64,000 bases of DNA from NCBI GenBank assembly GCA_023974075.1, contig JAMFTG010000271.1, positions 62,001 through 126,000 of the forward strand. The letters run 5' to 3'. Origin of the DNA: Chaenocephalus aceratus (Eukaryota > Chordata > Actinopteri > Perciformes > Channichthyidae). The translations under genes were made by a program, and so were the position numbers. Shown here one piece after another: positions 1 through 11,605 of the stretch. The notes under the pieces are model-generated. The model was given only the letters and a program-made list of their open reading frames with translations, did no database searches and had not been told where the DNA came from. Position 1 is the stretch's first letter. Each line of letters starts with the position of its first letter.

Positions 1-300
1 GTCGTCCAATCAGTGAGCGATACACAGTAAGGGGGCGGGGCGAGTGTATGATGATTTCACGGGAGGATGGTCTGGTAGTTCCTCGATTATCGCTCCTCCG
101 TTATCGCTCCTCGATCCTCGGTCTTCCGGCAGCTATAAGGCCACTGGGACTCTACTCAAGATGGCGCAGACAAATCAACTTCCGGTGATACTGAGCCCGA
201 GGAGCGAGGAAATTAAAAATAAGAGAAGTGGGACGCACCCCAAATGTAGACTGAGTGATCTGAACAAGAGGGCCCTGACGTGAGACATCGCCTTTTTGAA
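1..300 (+). other. CpG-rich edge segment with a short ATGGCG ORF
   Basis: The window edge is GC- and CpG-rich, with a GC-box-like GGGGGCGGGGCG near position 31. An ATG at 161 sits in a good vertebrate context (AAGATGGCG) and opens a 40-codon ORF ending at 283, with the residues MAQTNQLPVILSPRSEE at its start. The same frame is open upstream to 44. I do not recognise the peptide. It could be a first exon, a processed fragment or a CpG-rich repeat; no donor site was convincing and there is no upstream sequence to judge. Confidence 0.15.
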
Positions 301-786
301 GTGTAATAAATCATCATTCGAGTGCAATCCCAAGTATTTCTATGCATTAATGTTTTTAAATTACAATGACCTTTGCTAAGAATGTTACAGACTGGGGAAA
401 TAATCATCATATCTGCAATTTAAGTGGTTAGTGTTAGTGTACATGTGTTTGTTTCTGAATATTCTCAAGCACTTAAAGATATGTCAAGAATCAAAAATTC
501 AAATCAATATCCGACTTCCTCTTTCCACAATAATTATAATTCTTTATAAAATATAACTCTGCACAAAGCTACATTTCTAAACATATGTATTTATTCATTT
601 CCCATGCATGTGTCTGCCTGCCCTGGCAGTAGTGTGTGTGCTTGTTAGTGTTGCACCTCAGGGAGGAGGAGAGCACCTTCATCACAGGGTCAAACACAAG
701 GCAATGAGCACCCTGAGTCCTTTGTTTCAAACAAGCTGATTATATAACCCTTTCTGGTACATGAGTAAGACTCACTTAGCAACACA
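301..786. other. AT-rich non-coding stretch
   Basis: No ORF of note, repeat terminus or RNA gene is recognisable here. Confidence 0.5.
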
Positions 787-1115
787 TGCAGGATGTTGTG
801 TCTCGTCAAATGTGTTAGTTATGTTCATGTATGTTGTCTTTCAGTTCCTGTTTTATTTTGTACTTACCTCTGGTCTTTCATTTCAGGCCCTGTTTCTTCC
901 TCCCCTTGTGTGTTGTTCCCGCCTTCATCAGCGTCTGCCCCGCCCCTGATTGTCTCCACCTCTTCCCACTCACCTCATGTTTAAACAGTCCTGGCTCTCC
1001 CCTGTCCTGTGTCAGTTTGTCTTGTTTGTTTCCCCGAATGGTCGTGCCGAGCCTCAGCTCTGAAAGGATCGCTTTTCTCTCGTCAGGTTTTGTTATTTTG
1101 TTTAGAATTTTGTAG
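787..1115 (+). mobile_element. LTR-like repeat, 5' portion
   Basis: This matches, in the opposite orientation, the TG...CA element at 29301-30905. Shared blocks include TTCCTGTTTTATTTTGTACTT near 844 and the CCCGCCTTCATC / CCTGATTGTCTCCACC blocks near 920-960. The copy is diverged, so its exact start is uncertain. It is interrupted after about 1115 by another repeat and resumes near 1583. ORFs here on both strands are by-products of the repeat. Confidence 0.55.
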
Positions 1116-1582
1116 GCGTAGGTACGTCTGAGAAACCGGCTCGAGATACACTTGTTGTTATATTCCATGGAATGCTCTTCACATCCCGATAGCAATGAAT
1201 ATCTGAAGTGCTTTGACAACAAATCCATAACAAAATATCATCTGTGGAAGCCGTGGCGCTGTAAAAAGCTCGACCAATCATCTGAGCCGGCTAAAGTAAC
1301 TGGATGGCCTACCTGCCTGTCAGCCTTCCATCGGGGCACAAACTTATCTCGTGCCCTCATTGGTCATGTGCGCCTTCGTGTGTGTTGGAGGAGGGGCTCT
1401 GTGAGGAAGAGGCAGATTTTTTCCGGCTGTGTATTTTCAAATTCGCACTCGAGCTGCTTTCTCCAAAACTACCTACCCTACCTTAAGACCTACCCTACCC
1501 TACCTTTCCTCCTTGTGAGCGCTTTATGTTATTTCCACCACATACTCTGTTCAGAGGAAATACCGGAACTGTGAAAATAATG
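1116..1582 (+). repeat. Interspersed repeat lying inside the LTR-like element
   Basis: This block separates two parts that are contiguous in the related copy at 29301-30905, so it is best read as an insertion. It contains CCAAT-type motifs (GACCAATCATC, CATTGGTCATG) and a short CTACCCTACC repeat near 1480-1500. It resembles a sequence widely dispersed in fish genomes and transcripts, but I cannot name the family. No inverted termini or target duplication were clear. Confidence 0.4.
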
Positions 1583-1660
1583 TTTGTATTACATTCAAGA
1601 CTTTGTCTCTGGGTCGTGCATTTGGGTTCTTCAGTTTGTGTCGAGGTCCTGACGCAGGCA
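1583..1660 (+). mobile_element. LTR-like repeat, 3' portion
   Basis: The segment reading AAGACTTTG...GCATTTGGGTTC...GAGGTCCTGACGCA corresponds to the end of the minus-strand copy near 29301-29380, which has TTTGAGTCC and ends in CCTAACA. This copy is therefore the rest of the element that starts at 787. Confidence 0.45.
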
Positions 1661-2003
1661 ATGTGCACTGAAACCACACACTGCATTTGAACAGTTCACT
1701 ATATTTCTCTACTTATCAAAGTTTATTTTTCTTTCTATGTTGAAGAATACACCTCACTGTGTTTCCCCTCAGACAGGAAGTGTATCTCTGACTCTTCGAT
1801 TCATCGACGCTCATGCCGATTAGCTGTCTTCCTTTAAACTGCACGAAGCTCTACTAAATCCATGAAGCTATGAAGCAACCCGCGGAACCTGAAACACAAC
1901 ACATAAAGAAACTAAGAGATAAACACTGATGCTTCCCATGTTAATGAGCAGATCAGTGCGGAATATTGAGCTTTGTTTGGTTTGTATTGCTTTAAACTGT
2001 TCG

Positions 2004-2036
<33 letters not shown>

Positions 2037-2598
2037 ACAGGCAACTATTTACACACTTTAAAATGTCCCAACAGTTTACTGAAAAGACAATTAAACACTA
2101 TGAAGATCGCATCATAACATTGTTTATCGAGTGTGTTCTTTTTCATTTGGTTATATTAATCAAAATAGTGTAATTTAGCAGCTATAACAGTAAGAGGCAT
2201 TTAATCCTCACAATTAGCAATCTGCCAGCGGTACTGCCGGGCTGTATTCTCAAAGAAACAATAACTGGAAACAAGATTATACTACTAATAATCATTTGTG
2301 GTATTTGCCGTGTTTTTTTATATTTTAAAACACTAGAAAAAGGTCAATCGGTTTCCCCAAAGACAATAATTGCTGTTTTTATTGTTTTTCATTTGATTTT
2401 AGGCAATTCAAAGTAATTTCACTACTTCTATTCAATACATGAATACATGTCTTAGATAGATTAAGGAAATTCTAAGCTATGAAGAACATTAACATTTACC
2501 ATTTTAGGGACATCAATACATATCACAATATTTCAATACGACATGTATTACATATATCCATAATAATCTCTACCCACTGACATTAGGATGCATCCATC
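1661..2598. other. AT-rich non-coding stretch
   Basis: No gene is seen. The only notable structure is the C homopolymer at 2004-2036. Proline-rich ORFs across that run are artefacts of the homopolymer. Confidence 0.5.
2004..2036. repeat. 33-bp poly(C) homopolymer
   Basis: An uninterrupted run of 33 C follows TTCG and precedes ACAGGCAAC. On the other strand it is poly(G), a potential quadruplex-forming tract. Exact length is unreliable in any assembly. Confidence 0.9.
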
Positions 2599-3402
2599 TT
2601 AAAGGTCCCATGTCATGCTTTTCTGGTTATCACCCGTCCCCTTGTGTTATGAAGGTCTTTATGCATGTAAACGCTCTGCAGAGTCAAAACCCTCAAAGTG
2701 CACCATGTAGGGAGTAAAACTCTAAAACAGAGAAGACCTCCCCAAAACGCCTCGTTGGAGATACGTCACTGTCCATTTGATTCTTCTGGGGACATCATGA
2801 TGTCATGTCGTCCCCGGAACGAAATGGACCAATCCGTGGAGCCGTTACGTTACGTCCGCGGAGCCGTTACGTTAAGCCCCCGCTGATTGGTCCAAATTGA
2901 CCAATCCACGGACTTCCTCACTCACTCAGTGCAGGCAGCTCTGCTGACCTCTCCTCCCTGGCTGCAGGCTGATAACAGACCGTTGGGATCGCGGCGAAAT
3001 TCTCTCTGCAGACCCATTCTCACAGCGTCTATCAACCTTTTTCTTACTCGATATCAAGCCACACTTATTGTTTTACTTCGGCTGTGACTTTGTGTGTGCT
3101 CAGGGTGAGTTTGGCTGTGTTTCGCTGTGTATCGCTAAACAAGGAAATCACACCTCCACGGAGCTCAGCGCGATTCACAACGTCCCGACTGGTCCCGACC
3201 AATCAGAGCACACTGGGCTCACAGGGAGGGGGGGGGCAAGAGCTGCAACGAGCCGTTTAGTGGAGAGAGTGAATACACATACTTTACAGAGATGCTGAGA
3301 AACCAATGTGAGTTTGGAAAATTGCACAGTATAAATCTATTCTAGTAGACTCAACAATGGAATTATGATCAGTGGAAATGGCCATGACGTGGAACCTTTA
3401 AA
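2599..3402. mobile_element. MITE family A, copy 1 (TTAA-flanked)
   Basis: The left end reads TTAAAGGTCCCATGTCATG, and the right end read backwards is TTAAAGGTTCCACGTCATGG, so the termini are inverted repeats of about 19 bp with few mismatches. Both ends lie on TTAA, the target preferred by piggyBac and Kolobok elements. The copy at 8589-9205 has matching termini and internal blocks. There is no transposase ORF. Which superfamily mobilised it is not decided by the sequence. Confidence 0.75.
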
Positions 3403-3689
3403 TACATCCTCCTCCAGGAAGTATAGAGAGGGTTGTTATCGAACACAGTGCACGAGCTAAGCACATTTGAATATGTTGTAGGTTCTGTGGGAAGCAAACA
3501 CGCTGCTGCCCTTTTGACTAAATGCTCACTGCTGACCATTGCAAACTTTATATATTACAAAAAGTTATCAAAGCAGATCCAATGAAAACATGTCTGCAGG
3601 TCCAGCAGGTCTTCAGTGTAAACAAATCCTCTAATATGCAGAAACACGGCTGCAAAGTAAAAAGGGCTCTCATCTCATTTCAGGTTATT

Positions 3690-3940
3690 TGTATTATGTC
3701 TCTACTGGGACATGTCTCCTGCTTTAATGTTCAACAAGCTCTTCAGTCTTCTCATACTGCCTGTGCTGCAGCACCTCTGTTCACCCTCTGTCTGAAACCA
3801 GAGCCCAGTCTGCTCTGATTGGTCAACTTCTTACTTATGTCCCGCCCCTTAACCTATCACGTACAGGGTGTTGGAGAACTGGCCAATAGGAGCGCGAGTG
3901 TTTCATAGTGATGTCTGATATTTGCACATACAGTACAGCC
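3690..3940 (+). mobile_element. MITE family B fragment
   Basis: Internal sequence of family B is present: GCTTTAATGTTCAACAAGC, CATACTGCCTGTGCTGCAGC, AACCAGAGCCCAGTCTGCTC, TGTCCCGCCCCTTAACC and CCAATAGGAG. Further copies lie at 9218-9585, 14975-15190, 61115-61810 and 61823-62285. The TTAAAGAGGACATATTATG terminus is missing here. Confidence 0.7.
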
Positions 3941-5060
3941 TTGCGGGGAAGATGCATTGAAAAGTGTTTTACTTGCAATATAACGCACATTCGTATTAAT
4001 AATTGACGTCTATAAGATGATATTAATTTTCATACAAATAGACAACGACTAAATCCCAGAGGCACCAACTTTCAGTCTGAAGGTATCAGTGAATCCACTA
4101 ATAGGTCGAATTGTCAACTTTCTTTAAAACAGCAGCTCCAGTTGTAGTTTACCTCTTACACATGTTTTACTTTGCGATTTGGAACTTTGTGAAACTGAAT
4201 ATGAATGTCGCTCATCTTGTCACCGTCAGATGCTCGCCCTGAGGGCTCAGACACAGCTAATGGCTGCTCACAGCTATATTTAAGCATCCTTTATTTGTCC
4301 CATTTCTGTTGGAGAGGAAACGATAACGAGATGCCTGTCATCCTACGCTGTGAACGGAAAGTTATTTTAGAGATGGCTGTTTGTGGTTTGTTATCATTAC
4401 CTGGCTATGCAGAGGCGTAGGAGAATTCACCAATCCCTTCAAATGGAGAAAGCTATTTGTGTATGAAACATGTGTCATATCGTGGTCATTACTGTTAGAA
4501 CATGTTCTGTAATATGTGTTCTTCCTGCTCTGAAGCTTCAGACCGTACGTCTCCTCCTGAGCACGGAGGCCAAAGTGCACGATGCCATCTGCCATATCTA
4601 TACTGAGAGAAATGCTCCTTGGTTTTGTATGCATACAGAACAGGAGTGCGACCACACATGGGTTCAAGGCTTTTAAAATGTCATTGGTTCTGGAGAAAGT
4701 CAGCAAAGTCTTGTCATGCGAAATAAGAGCTTAGGCGAAGAGGAGACTGCATGTAAGTCACTTTAAGTTCATCAAAATAACATTTGTTCCGTTGACTTAT
4801 TTATTTCCATTTCCTAGAAAAGCATATAAGCTCTCGGCCACAGCACGGTACGGACGGCAATTACACCGCTGCTGAGGACATGTTTATTGTAAAACATGGG
4901 AGAATGCCTTGTGTTAATAATGCTCTATTCTTGCCTTAAGTGTTATTTACATCAAATGAAGAGAAAACAGAAGGAAGCATGTTCTGAGTATTAGGAAACG
5001 ACTTCGGACAGCGAATAAATGATTATTTATTCTCTTCAACATGAACGTTTAGCAGAATCT
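3941..5060. other. Non-coding stretch
   Basis: No recognisable gene or repeat terminus. Short ORFs at 4205-4420, 4362-4706 and 4470-4676 overlap on both strands and show no domain, codon or splice support. Confidence 0.45.
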
Positions 5061-5068
5061 TCCACTGA

Positions 5069-5849
5069 GATAAGTACAAACATCTTTTACTCAAGTAGAA
5101 GTACACATAATCGTGTTTAAAAATACTCTGGTGAAAGTAGAGGTACTGACTAAACTTCTTTACTCAACTAAAAGTAAAGAGGCTTTGAAGTGTACTTCAG
5201 TAAAAAGTACCCATAGCTAGCAGCTGCTTTAAAGAGTACCTGACCTCCCTTTATATTAATAGAACAATAATGTCATTGTTAGCTAATGAATGTTTCCATG
5301 CTGAACAACGGCAACATGACAACGTTTCCATTGGTCCCTCTTCTTTAGAGAAGACCAGGAAGTGATGGATACACGGATCGTGTTCCAACCAATAGGCACG
5401 CAGTGACTCTAAAGAATAATGATCATGCACCAACACACATTCAGACTAAAGGAACCAGCTGTTTGGGAAATGAGAGAAGTAGAAAGTACAGGTATTTGGG
5501 TTCAACATGTAAGAAGTAGAAAGTACAGGTATTTGGGTTCAACATGTAAGAAGTAGAAAGTACAGGTATTTGTGTTCAACATGTGAGAAGTAGAAAGTAC
5601 AGGTATTTGGGTTCAACATGTAAGAAGTAGAAAGTACAGGTATTTGTGTTCAACATGTGAGAAGTAGAAAGTACAGGTATTTGAGTTCAACATGTAAGAA
5701 GTAGAAAGTACAGGTATTTGTGTTCAACATGTAAGAAGTAGAAAGTAAAAAGTCATCAGAAAATAAGTAGTGGAGTAAAGTACTGATACCAGAAAAATGT
5801 ACTTAAGTACAGTAACAAAGTATTTGTACTGCAGTACTTCCCACCTCTG
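5069..5849 (-). mobile_element. AAGTAC-rich hAT-like element, copy 1
   Basis: The right end reads, on the minus strand, CAGAGGTGGGAAGTACTGC, the same terminus as copy 2 at 37560. The body is rich in AAGTAC/GTACTT and closely matches copy 2 in reverse orientation across the unique block at about 5200-5475. It holds about seven units of a 37-bp minisatellite. The left boundary is approximate: TCCACTGA at 5061-5068 and CCCACTGC after 5849 share six of eight bases, a weak candidate target duplication. The 61-residue ORF at 5251-5436 reappears almost unchanged in copy 2, which follows from DNA identity. Confidence 0.65.
5476..5750. repeat. 37-bp minisatellite, about 7 units
   Basis: The unit contains GAAGTAGAAAGTACAGGTAT followed by TTGGGTTCAACATGTAA, with TTGTGTTC and TTGAGTTC variants. 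It is the same unit as the longer array at 37671-38680, on the opposite strand. Confidence 0.9.
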
Positions 5850-6204
5850 CCCACTGCCTTTATCCTGCAGAATGCCTCCGTTAGCAGAGAGGACCAATGA
5901 TATCGAAGCCATTGGGTTGTTGCGTTCCCAGTTCCTGAGTGTTTCCCCCCAGCGGACCCCCGGGGGCCTCGGCCTCTCTGAAATACTACCATTAGGGACT
6001 GATGCTTGCACCGCGTCCTCCTCCACCTTTAGTGCTGCTTCTCAATCTTTTCACTCCATTTAAGGCGCCTAAAAATAAAGCTCTCTCATGGAGTGTGTGG
6101 GACAGCAGATTGTCACTGCGTTAGATTTCATGTTTCTCAAAAGGCAGATCCACTTTGCCACCGCCGGCTATCAGAGGGACACGAAACAGGACACAGATCT
6201 TCTG

Positions 6205-6540
6205 TTCTGAGAAAAAAGTCAGAATTATGAGATTAAAGTGAGGATTCTGACTTTTTCTTCATAGCTTTTTTTTTCATGTTGCCCTATTCCTCTTCCGTAG
6301 GTTTTTAATAGTTTGTATTAACATTAAATTGAATCTCAGGTCCCTCTCTTTCTCTAGTATTCAAAATATTAGGTTTTCATTTAGTGTAATACATGGAAGA
6401 GGAATAGGACCATATGTGAAATGTTTCGAGACCTCACCAAATTAAAATGTTGTATTAGTTCTGAGATTTCTGTTTTAACAATTCAGATTTTTCAAAGAAT
6501 TCCCACTTTAATCTCATGAAAATTAAAAAGTCAGTACAAG
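6205..6540. mobile_element. Possible fold-back MITE
   Basis: Two nested inverted pairs are visible. ATGAGATTAAAGTG near 6228 has its complement CACTTTAATCTCAT near 6505. CCTATTCCTCTTCC near 6283 has its complement GGAAGAGGAATAGG near 6396. The outer ends also share AAAGTCAG-type sequence. I found no clear target duplication, so element status is tentative. Confidence 0.4.
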
Positions 6541-8040
6541 TCTTAAATACATTGAAGGGTTTCCTACCAAACATGGTTGTTTATGTTGTTAGTTTTAACA
6601 TAAATAAACACATTTAGACGTCTGCCGAAAGCACTAAAACGTTCTATATCTTTAAGGTAATTTAGGTACGGAATTATTTTGGCAATTTATACATGAATTA
6701 TTCTCTTAAATATGTGTTTAAATATGTGTTTAATGAACATATAATAAATAACCAAACACAAAAAAACAACTCGCAATTATTGCCCTAAATTAATAGTATC
6801 AATCATTTCTCCATTAGTGAGTTAAGTAGAAAGAAAAACACACACAGCTTGATGGAGAGATTTGTGTTAAAGGCAGCACAATAAAAATGACTCTTTTCTC
6901 CGTAAAGGCTGACAGGTTATTATACAGGAAAACAAATGACTGCTTCATTAATAAAACAACTGGCTGTTACAGGGAATTACGTATTTATGATCTGAAGATG
7001 ACAAATGTGATGAAAACAACATCAAGCGGCAATTTACTATTCAAGTATCATTATGATGGGAAACAATTGTTTTATATATTTCTCCACCTTCACACGAAAG
7101 AAGTGCCCGATGACAATGTATGCACTGCATGAAATAGCCTGTGGCCAATGCACAGTGAATATAGTCTCTTTATTAACTACTCCGCATAAACACCTATCAA
7201 TAAATGTCATCACCAAGACATTTATGCGAGACACTCGTATGTACTGTATGTCTTTAAAGATGTATGGGTGCCAAACAAAATCCAAATCAGCCTGCTGAGA
7301 ATCTGCAGCAACTCCCCGTGTCCCACAAGCCGGAAATTATGCTTACTCAGCTGTGAATATGTAAATACAGGCGGCAGCTGCACAAACACTGTTTACTTAG
7401 CCTCTTGGTCTCATCTTTTTAAATTGCCTTCATTCACAGAGTTTTGATTTCAGTCATGTAAAATAGTCTTCAAGTGAGACACTGCAGGGTTTCTTTTTAG
7501 CCCTGAGGTAGGATAAGCTGAAAAGAGTCCAGGAAGCTTATTTACAAGTTAACAGCATTTAATTAAACAATGAAGATACAATGAAATTGCAAGATGGTGG
7601 CTCTCCCCGCTGATTGGACCTCCGTTGGTTTGGGATCAGCTGAGAGAGAGACCGGCTAACAGCTGGCTTCACATGTTATCAACTGTAGTCTACTCCTATT
7701 GGCTTAGCGTTGGCGGGGGCGGGTGCAAGGCATTGTGGTCATTTAAACATTCCCCAATAATAATATTGCAGCGTCAATAAGTGAGGGTTAAAGACAGTGT
7801 TTAGTGTGCAGCGTGTCATTTCTCCTTAAATTCACGTACACAAAACATAATATTAGCCACATGCTAATGCTAACCAGAAGTTGATATTTACTCGCGAAAA
7901 CCGGAAGTTGAGTGTGAACATCCGGTTTTCTGAATAAAGCAGCTTTAAATTAGATCAGTGTATTAATTGAAAGTCACAGCACGCAATATTGATTTTATTT
8001 TCTTACAACACAAAATGTGTTTTTAGGCGTGTACTGCATG
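6541..8040. other. AT-rich non-coding stretch
   Basis: No gene is recognised. Around 7600-7740 there is a GC-richer patch with inverted CCAAT boxes (CTATTGGCTT) and GGCGGGGGCGGG, which could be promoter-like or a repeat; no adjacent exon supports a promoter. Confidence 0.35.
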
Positions 8041-8480
8041 CCACCTGTAATAAGCATATGGGCAATCTCCTTGAAATACAGAAATGGCAGAAATAATTTG
8101 CCCTTTCATTTGAAGAAATCTGACAACTTTAGGTCAATTCCACCTGCTTCAATAAGACACCCTTTTGATTAATGAGAGTATTCGCCCAGGGAAATGTGAC
8201 CTTTTTATGAATGCCTTTAAAAAAAGGTCAATATATTAGATCTGAATCATTTTATGGCAGTCACCTTAAGACTTAAGGTCGTGCAGATACAAATGAAATG
8301 ACTTAATTGGCTACCGTGCAGAAGAAAATAAAACGTGTTAGGATAATTTTCTATCTGATCCATGAAAATGAAACATTATTCTTACTATGAAAGCCAAGGT
8401 CGTACTTTGATAATGTGTCGGAATAAAGAGCTTAAGACCTTGGTTAATAAAAGAAAGCACATTCATCCTGGATGTTCACT
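8041..8480. promoter_or_regulatory. Candidate conserved non-coding element
   Basis: A repeat-free block contains homeodomain-like motifs (GATTAATGAG, CTTAATTGGC, TTAATAAAAG) and no reading frame. Its texture resembles teleost conserved non-coding elements, but conservation cannot be judged from one genome. This is inference from motif content and absence of repeats only. Confidence 0.18.
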
Positions 8481-8588
8481 ATATATCATATATTAAATGA
8501 CAAACCCCAGTTTAATGTATGGATGGAAGCAGAGTTGCTCTGCTTTACTTTAAAACTATAATATGTAACATTTCTGCATCAAAATATC

Positions 8589-9205
8589 TTAAAGGTCCCA
8601 TGTCATGCTTTTCCGGTTATCACCCGTCCCCTTGTTATGTAGCTTTTTCTGCATGTAAACGGTCTGCAGAGTCACAACCCCTCAAAGTACACCCTGTAGC
8701 GAGTAAAACTCTAACACAGAAAGACCTGTCTGTGCTGCCCCAGAACGCCTCGTTGGGGATTTCTGTTTTTCCATTGTTTACATCTTGGGTATAGTGACGT
8801 ATTGCGGGTATAGTGACGTAACGTAACGTCCACGGAGCCGTTACGTTTGGACCAATCCGCGGACTTCCTCACACACACACACACACACACTCGGCGGGAC
8901 ATTGCGAGGCTCGCTGCTGCGAGGAGCGGGACACTGTGAGCCGGCTCACTGGTGTGGGGTCGGCGAGACAGCGAGACACCGCGGAACTCAGCCTGAGCAC
9001 ACACACAAACTCCCAGCCAGGCTGCGGGTATGTGTGTGTGTTCGGGCTGGTTTCGGGCTGGGTTTCGGGCTGGGTCGCTGTGTCTCGCTCACTGGGTCGC
9101 TGTGTCTCGCTCACTGGGTCGCTGTGTCTCGCTCACTGGGTCGCTGTGTCTCGCTCAACAATGGAAACATGATCAGTAGAAATGGCCATGACATGGGACC
9201 TTTAA
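8589..9205. mobile_element. MITE family A, copy 2 (TTAA-flanked)
   Basis: The left end TTAAAGGTCCCATGTCATG and the right end CATGACATGGGACCTTTAA are perfect inverted repeats of 19 bp. Internal blocks shared with copy 1 include TTATCACCCGTCCCCTTG, CTGCAGAGTCA and the CGTTACGTCC / GGAGCCGTTACG block. It carries a CA microsatellite near 8871-8890 and a 22-bp tandem repeat. No transposase ORF is present. Confidence 0.85.
9072..9158. repeat. 22-bp tandem repeat, about 4 units
   Basis: Four near-identical units of GGGTCGCTGTGTCTCGCT plus CACT lie inside MITE A copy 2. Copy 1 has related GGCTGTGTTTCGCTGTGTATCGCT at 3112-3136 but no array, so the expansion is specific to this copy. Confidence 0.85.
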
Positions 9206-9217
9206 AACTAGATTTTA

Positions 9218-9585
9218 TATTTCCTGGCTTTAATGTTCAAAAAGCTCTTTATTTTTTCTCATACTGCCTGTGCTGCAGCGCCTCTTTTCACCCTCTGTCT
9301 GAAACCAGAGCCCAGTCTGCTCTGATTGGTTAGATAACATACATAAGATAAGATGTACTTTATTGATCCCAATTTGGTAAATGTTTGCGTTGCAGCAGCG
9401 TACAAGACAAGACATTGCACGTATAAATGAAAAGAGTTGTTGTGATTGGTCAACCGCTTAGAGATGTCCCGCCCCTTAGCCTATCATGTACAATGTGTCG
9501 GAGTGCTAGCCAATAGAAACACAAGTGGTACATAGTGATGTCAATTTGTTATAGAAGTAAACAAAAGAGTCCAATAGAGGCACAT
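9218..9585 (+). mobile_element. MITE family B fragment with a LINE/SINE tail inserted
   Basis: Family B blocks GCTTTAATGTTCAAAAAGC, CTGCCTGTGCTGCAGC and CAACCGCTTAGAGATGTCCC are present. At about 9333-9432 they are split by AGATAAGATGTACTTTATTG followed by ATCCCAATTTGG, a 3' tail type commonly seen on fish retroposons. In the other family B copies the two sides are closer together, so the tail is a later insertion. Confidence 0.65.
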
Positions 9586-10085
9586 TGGTATTTCCAGTCG
9601 GATCCTTATTGGGAGAAGCTCTCGACTGAAAAAGCTTTCTTAATAAAATCCACAACTATATTTTAATGAGGCTTATTTATATATGTTGGAAAATGTAAAA
9701 CTGTTTTTTATGTTGCACTTTTGTGCCTCACATAAGAGCAGGAAATCCCACTTGCACATTAAAACAGAAGGAGGCCATATTTCGTATTGATTATCAACCA
9801 TAATTGATAGCTGCTTCTTCTATCTTCTGAAATGCAATCCTCTGTCTCCGACAATTAACTGAGGCTCCGCTTCTTATGTTGCTCTCTGGTCTGATCGAGA
9901 GCTCGCCCCCCACACGACTCTGCATAATTTAAACTCTCGCCCATTGGCTTCTGGCTCATCTGCTTTCTTCTTATGTCCTCTGGTGTTTCTCACCCCCTAG
10001 CTCTTAGCCTGAGATATTTATCTGAGGGTGGTCTTTTGATGTTCCTGAGCCTTTGCGTGGGCACAGTGTCTCATGTGAGGACAGC
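9586..10085. other. Non-coding stretch
   Basis: No ORF, repeat terminus or RNA gene is recognised. Confidence 0.45.
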
Positions 10086-10420
10086 CACCAGCGCCAACAC
10101 ATGAATAAGAATATGTAAATGTGGTGTAAAGTGCACGGCTGTGTCAGCGGTCTAATTGTCCATGCCGGACTGGCTGATTAGAAAAAGAAGGAGGCGAGAT
10201 CAAATGGGAAAGCAGAAATACGGTGCCTCGTAAAGCCTGACATGTGATCAGTTAATGATGGAGCAGGGAGGTCAGAGGTCAGGGACAGCCTCGGTGGAAT
10301 AGGCAGGACGAATTACACCCTTAATTGTCTTGTTGATGGAGCGCTTTTTAAAGCAACAGCTGCTGTTAGCATGAGTCACAGCCATGGTGTCGAGGAGGAA
10401 GTAGCTTTAATGGCAGACAT
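10086..10420. promoter_or_regulatory. Candidate conserved non-coding element
   Basis: This repeat-free block has many TAAT/ATTA cores (TCTAATTGTCC, GCTGATTAGAAA, CAGTTAATGATG, CCCTTAATTGTC), an E-box CAGCTG and no coding potential. Clustered homeodomain sites would fit a developmental enhancer, but only cross-species alignment can show it. Confidence 0.2.
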
Positions 10421-10848
10421 GTAAGCGGTATAAATGAACTGCATCACGGAGAAACGTCTCTGTTTTCAAAGCGACGTTAAAAGCAGGTCGAACCACGTGC
10501 ATTACAATGATATTATTTCCATTAGCTTGTATTTGACAATTACTATACAGGTGGTGTTCCCACTCAAGGTCCTCTAATGTGCGTCGTTGAATAGAAAGGT
10601 AATAGCTTTTCCTTGCTGGTCATTGATACCTTCGCTCCATGCAATCAGCGTGGCATTGACTCACACTATGATCGGAGTATGTTGTACTCTCACTGTATAA
10701 TCTTACACATCCCATGCAATCTACTAATACAAGTACACACCATGTGATTTTAAAGCTTTCAGTGCAGCTGTGCAAACCTGTACTCAACCTAAAAGGCAAA
10801 GGACATTTGACCATATACAATATCTTATGTTTGCATTTTAGTGCATAG

Positions 10849-10884
<36 letters not shown>

Positions 10885-11597
10885 TTTTACACTAAAAAGT
10901 CCAGCTTGGTACATTACTTAGTCATATTGGATTTTATGTGAAATGCAGCAACATTAAATAACTTTTCAAATATCTGAGATGTGTTTTTTATACTTGAACA
11001 CATGTAACAACTTCAACTGTCAATGTTTGAGTTGTTCTAAAATATGTATTACATACAATATGTATTGAACAAGACCTCTCAAGTTGAACTTGTCAGTGCC
11101 TCTGGCTGAAATACTTTTGTGATACTGTTGTGGAAATGTAGCACTCACAACAGGAAAGAATGAAACGGAGAGGGATCAATAAAACACAAACACAGGTATA
11201 GTTGATCAATTGTGTTGTACAGTATCAATACTAACGAGGAAAACATTACCTCTGCTCTCAAGCAGTCCTACAGCAATGCCCCCGAGCAGTAGAACAGAAA
11301 CATATATAGGACTCTTGACATGACGCACACACATTTCCTTACATTAGCTAACATCACATGTTCTGCCTCTGAATGCTATACTTGTATGTTCCAGATGTCG
11401 AAAGTGTACTTATCTCATGACGTCCTTTCCGAGTAGTCAACTAACAAAGGTTAACTGTTTTTATAACCTAAGGCCTTCTCTGACCTTCCTACAACCTCGA
11501 TGTCAGCTCACTTACAATGAATACATCTATTGATAATTCAGAACGACCATTGTCTCTCTAACTCTGTGTGACCCAACTCCGTAACACGCTTCATATA
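10421..11597. other. AT-rich non-coding stretch with a TTG microsatellite
   Basis: The only clear structure is (TTG)n at about 10849-10881. No supported gene. Confidence 0.5.
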
Positions 11598-11605
11598 GCT
11601 TATAC

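Noticed and set aside
1929..2173. Proline-rich ORFs
   Set aside because: Translation of the poly(C) run.
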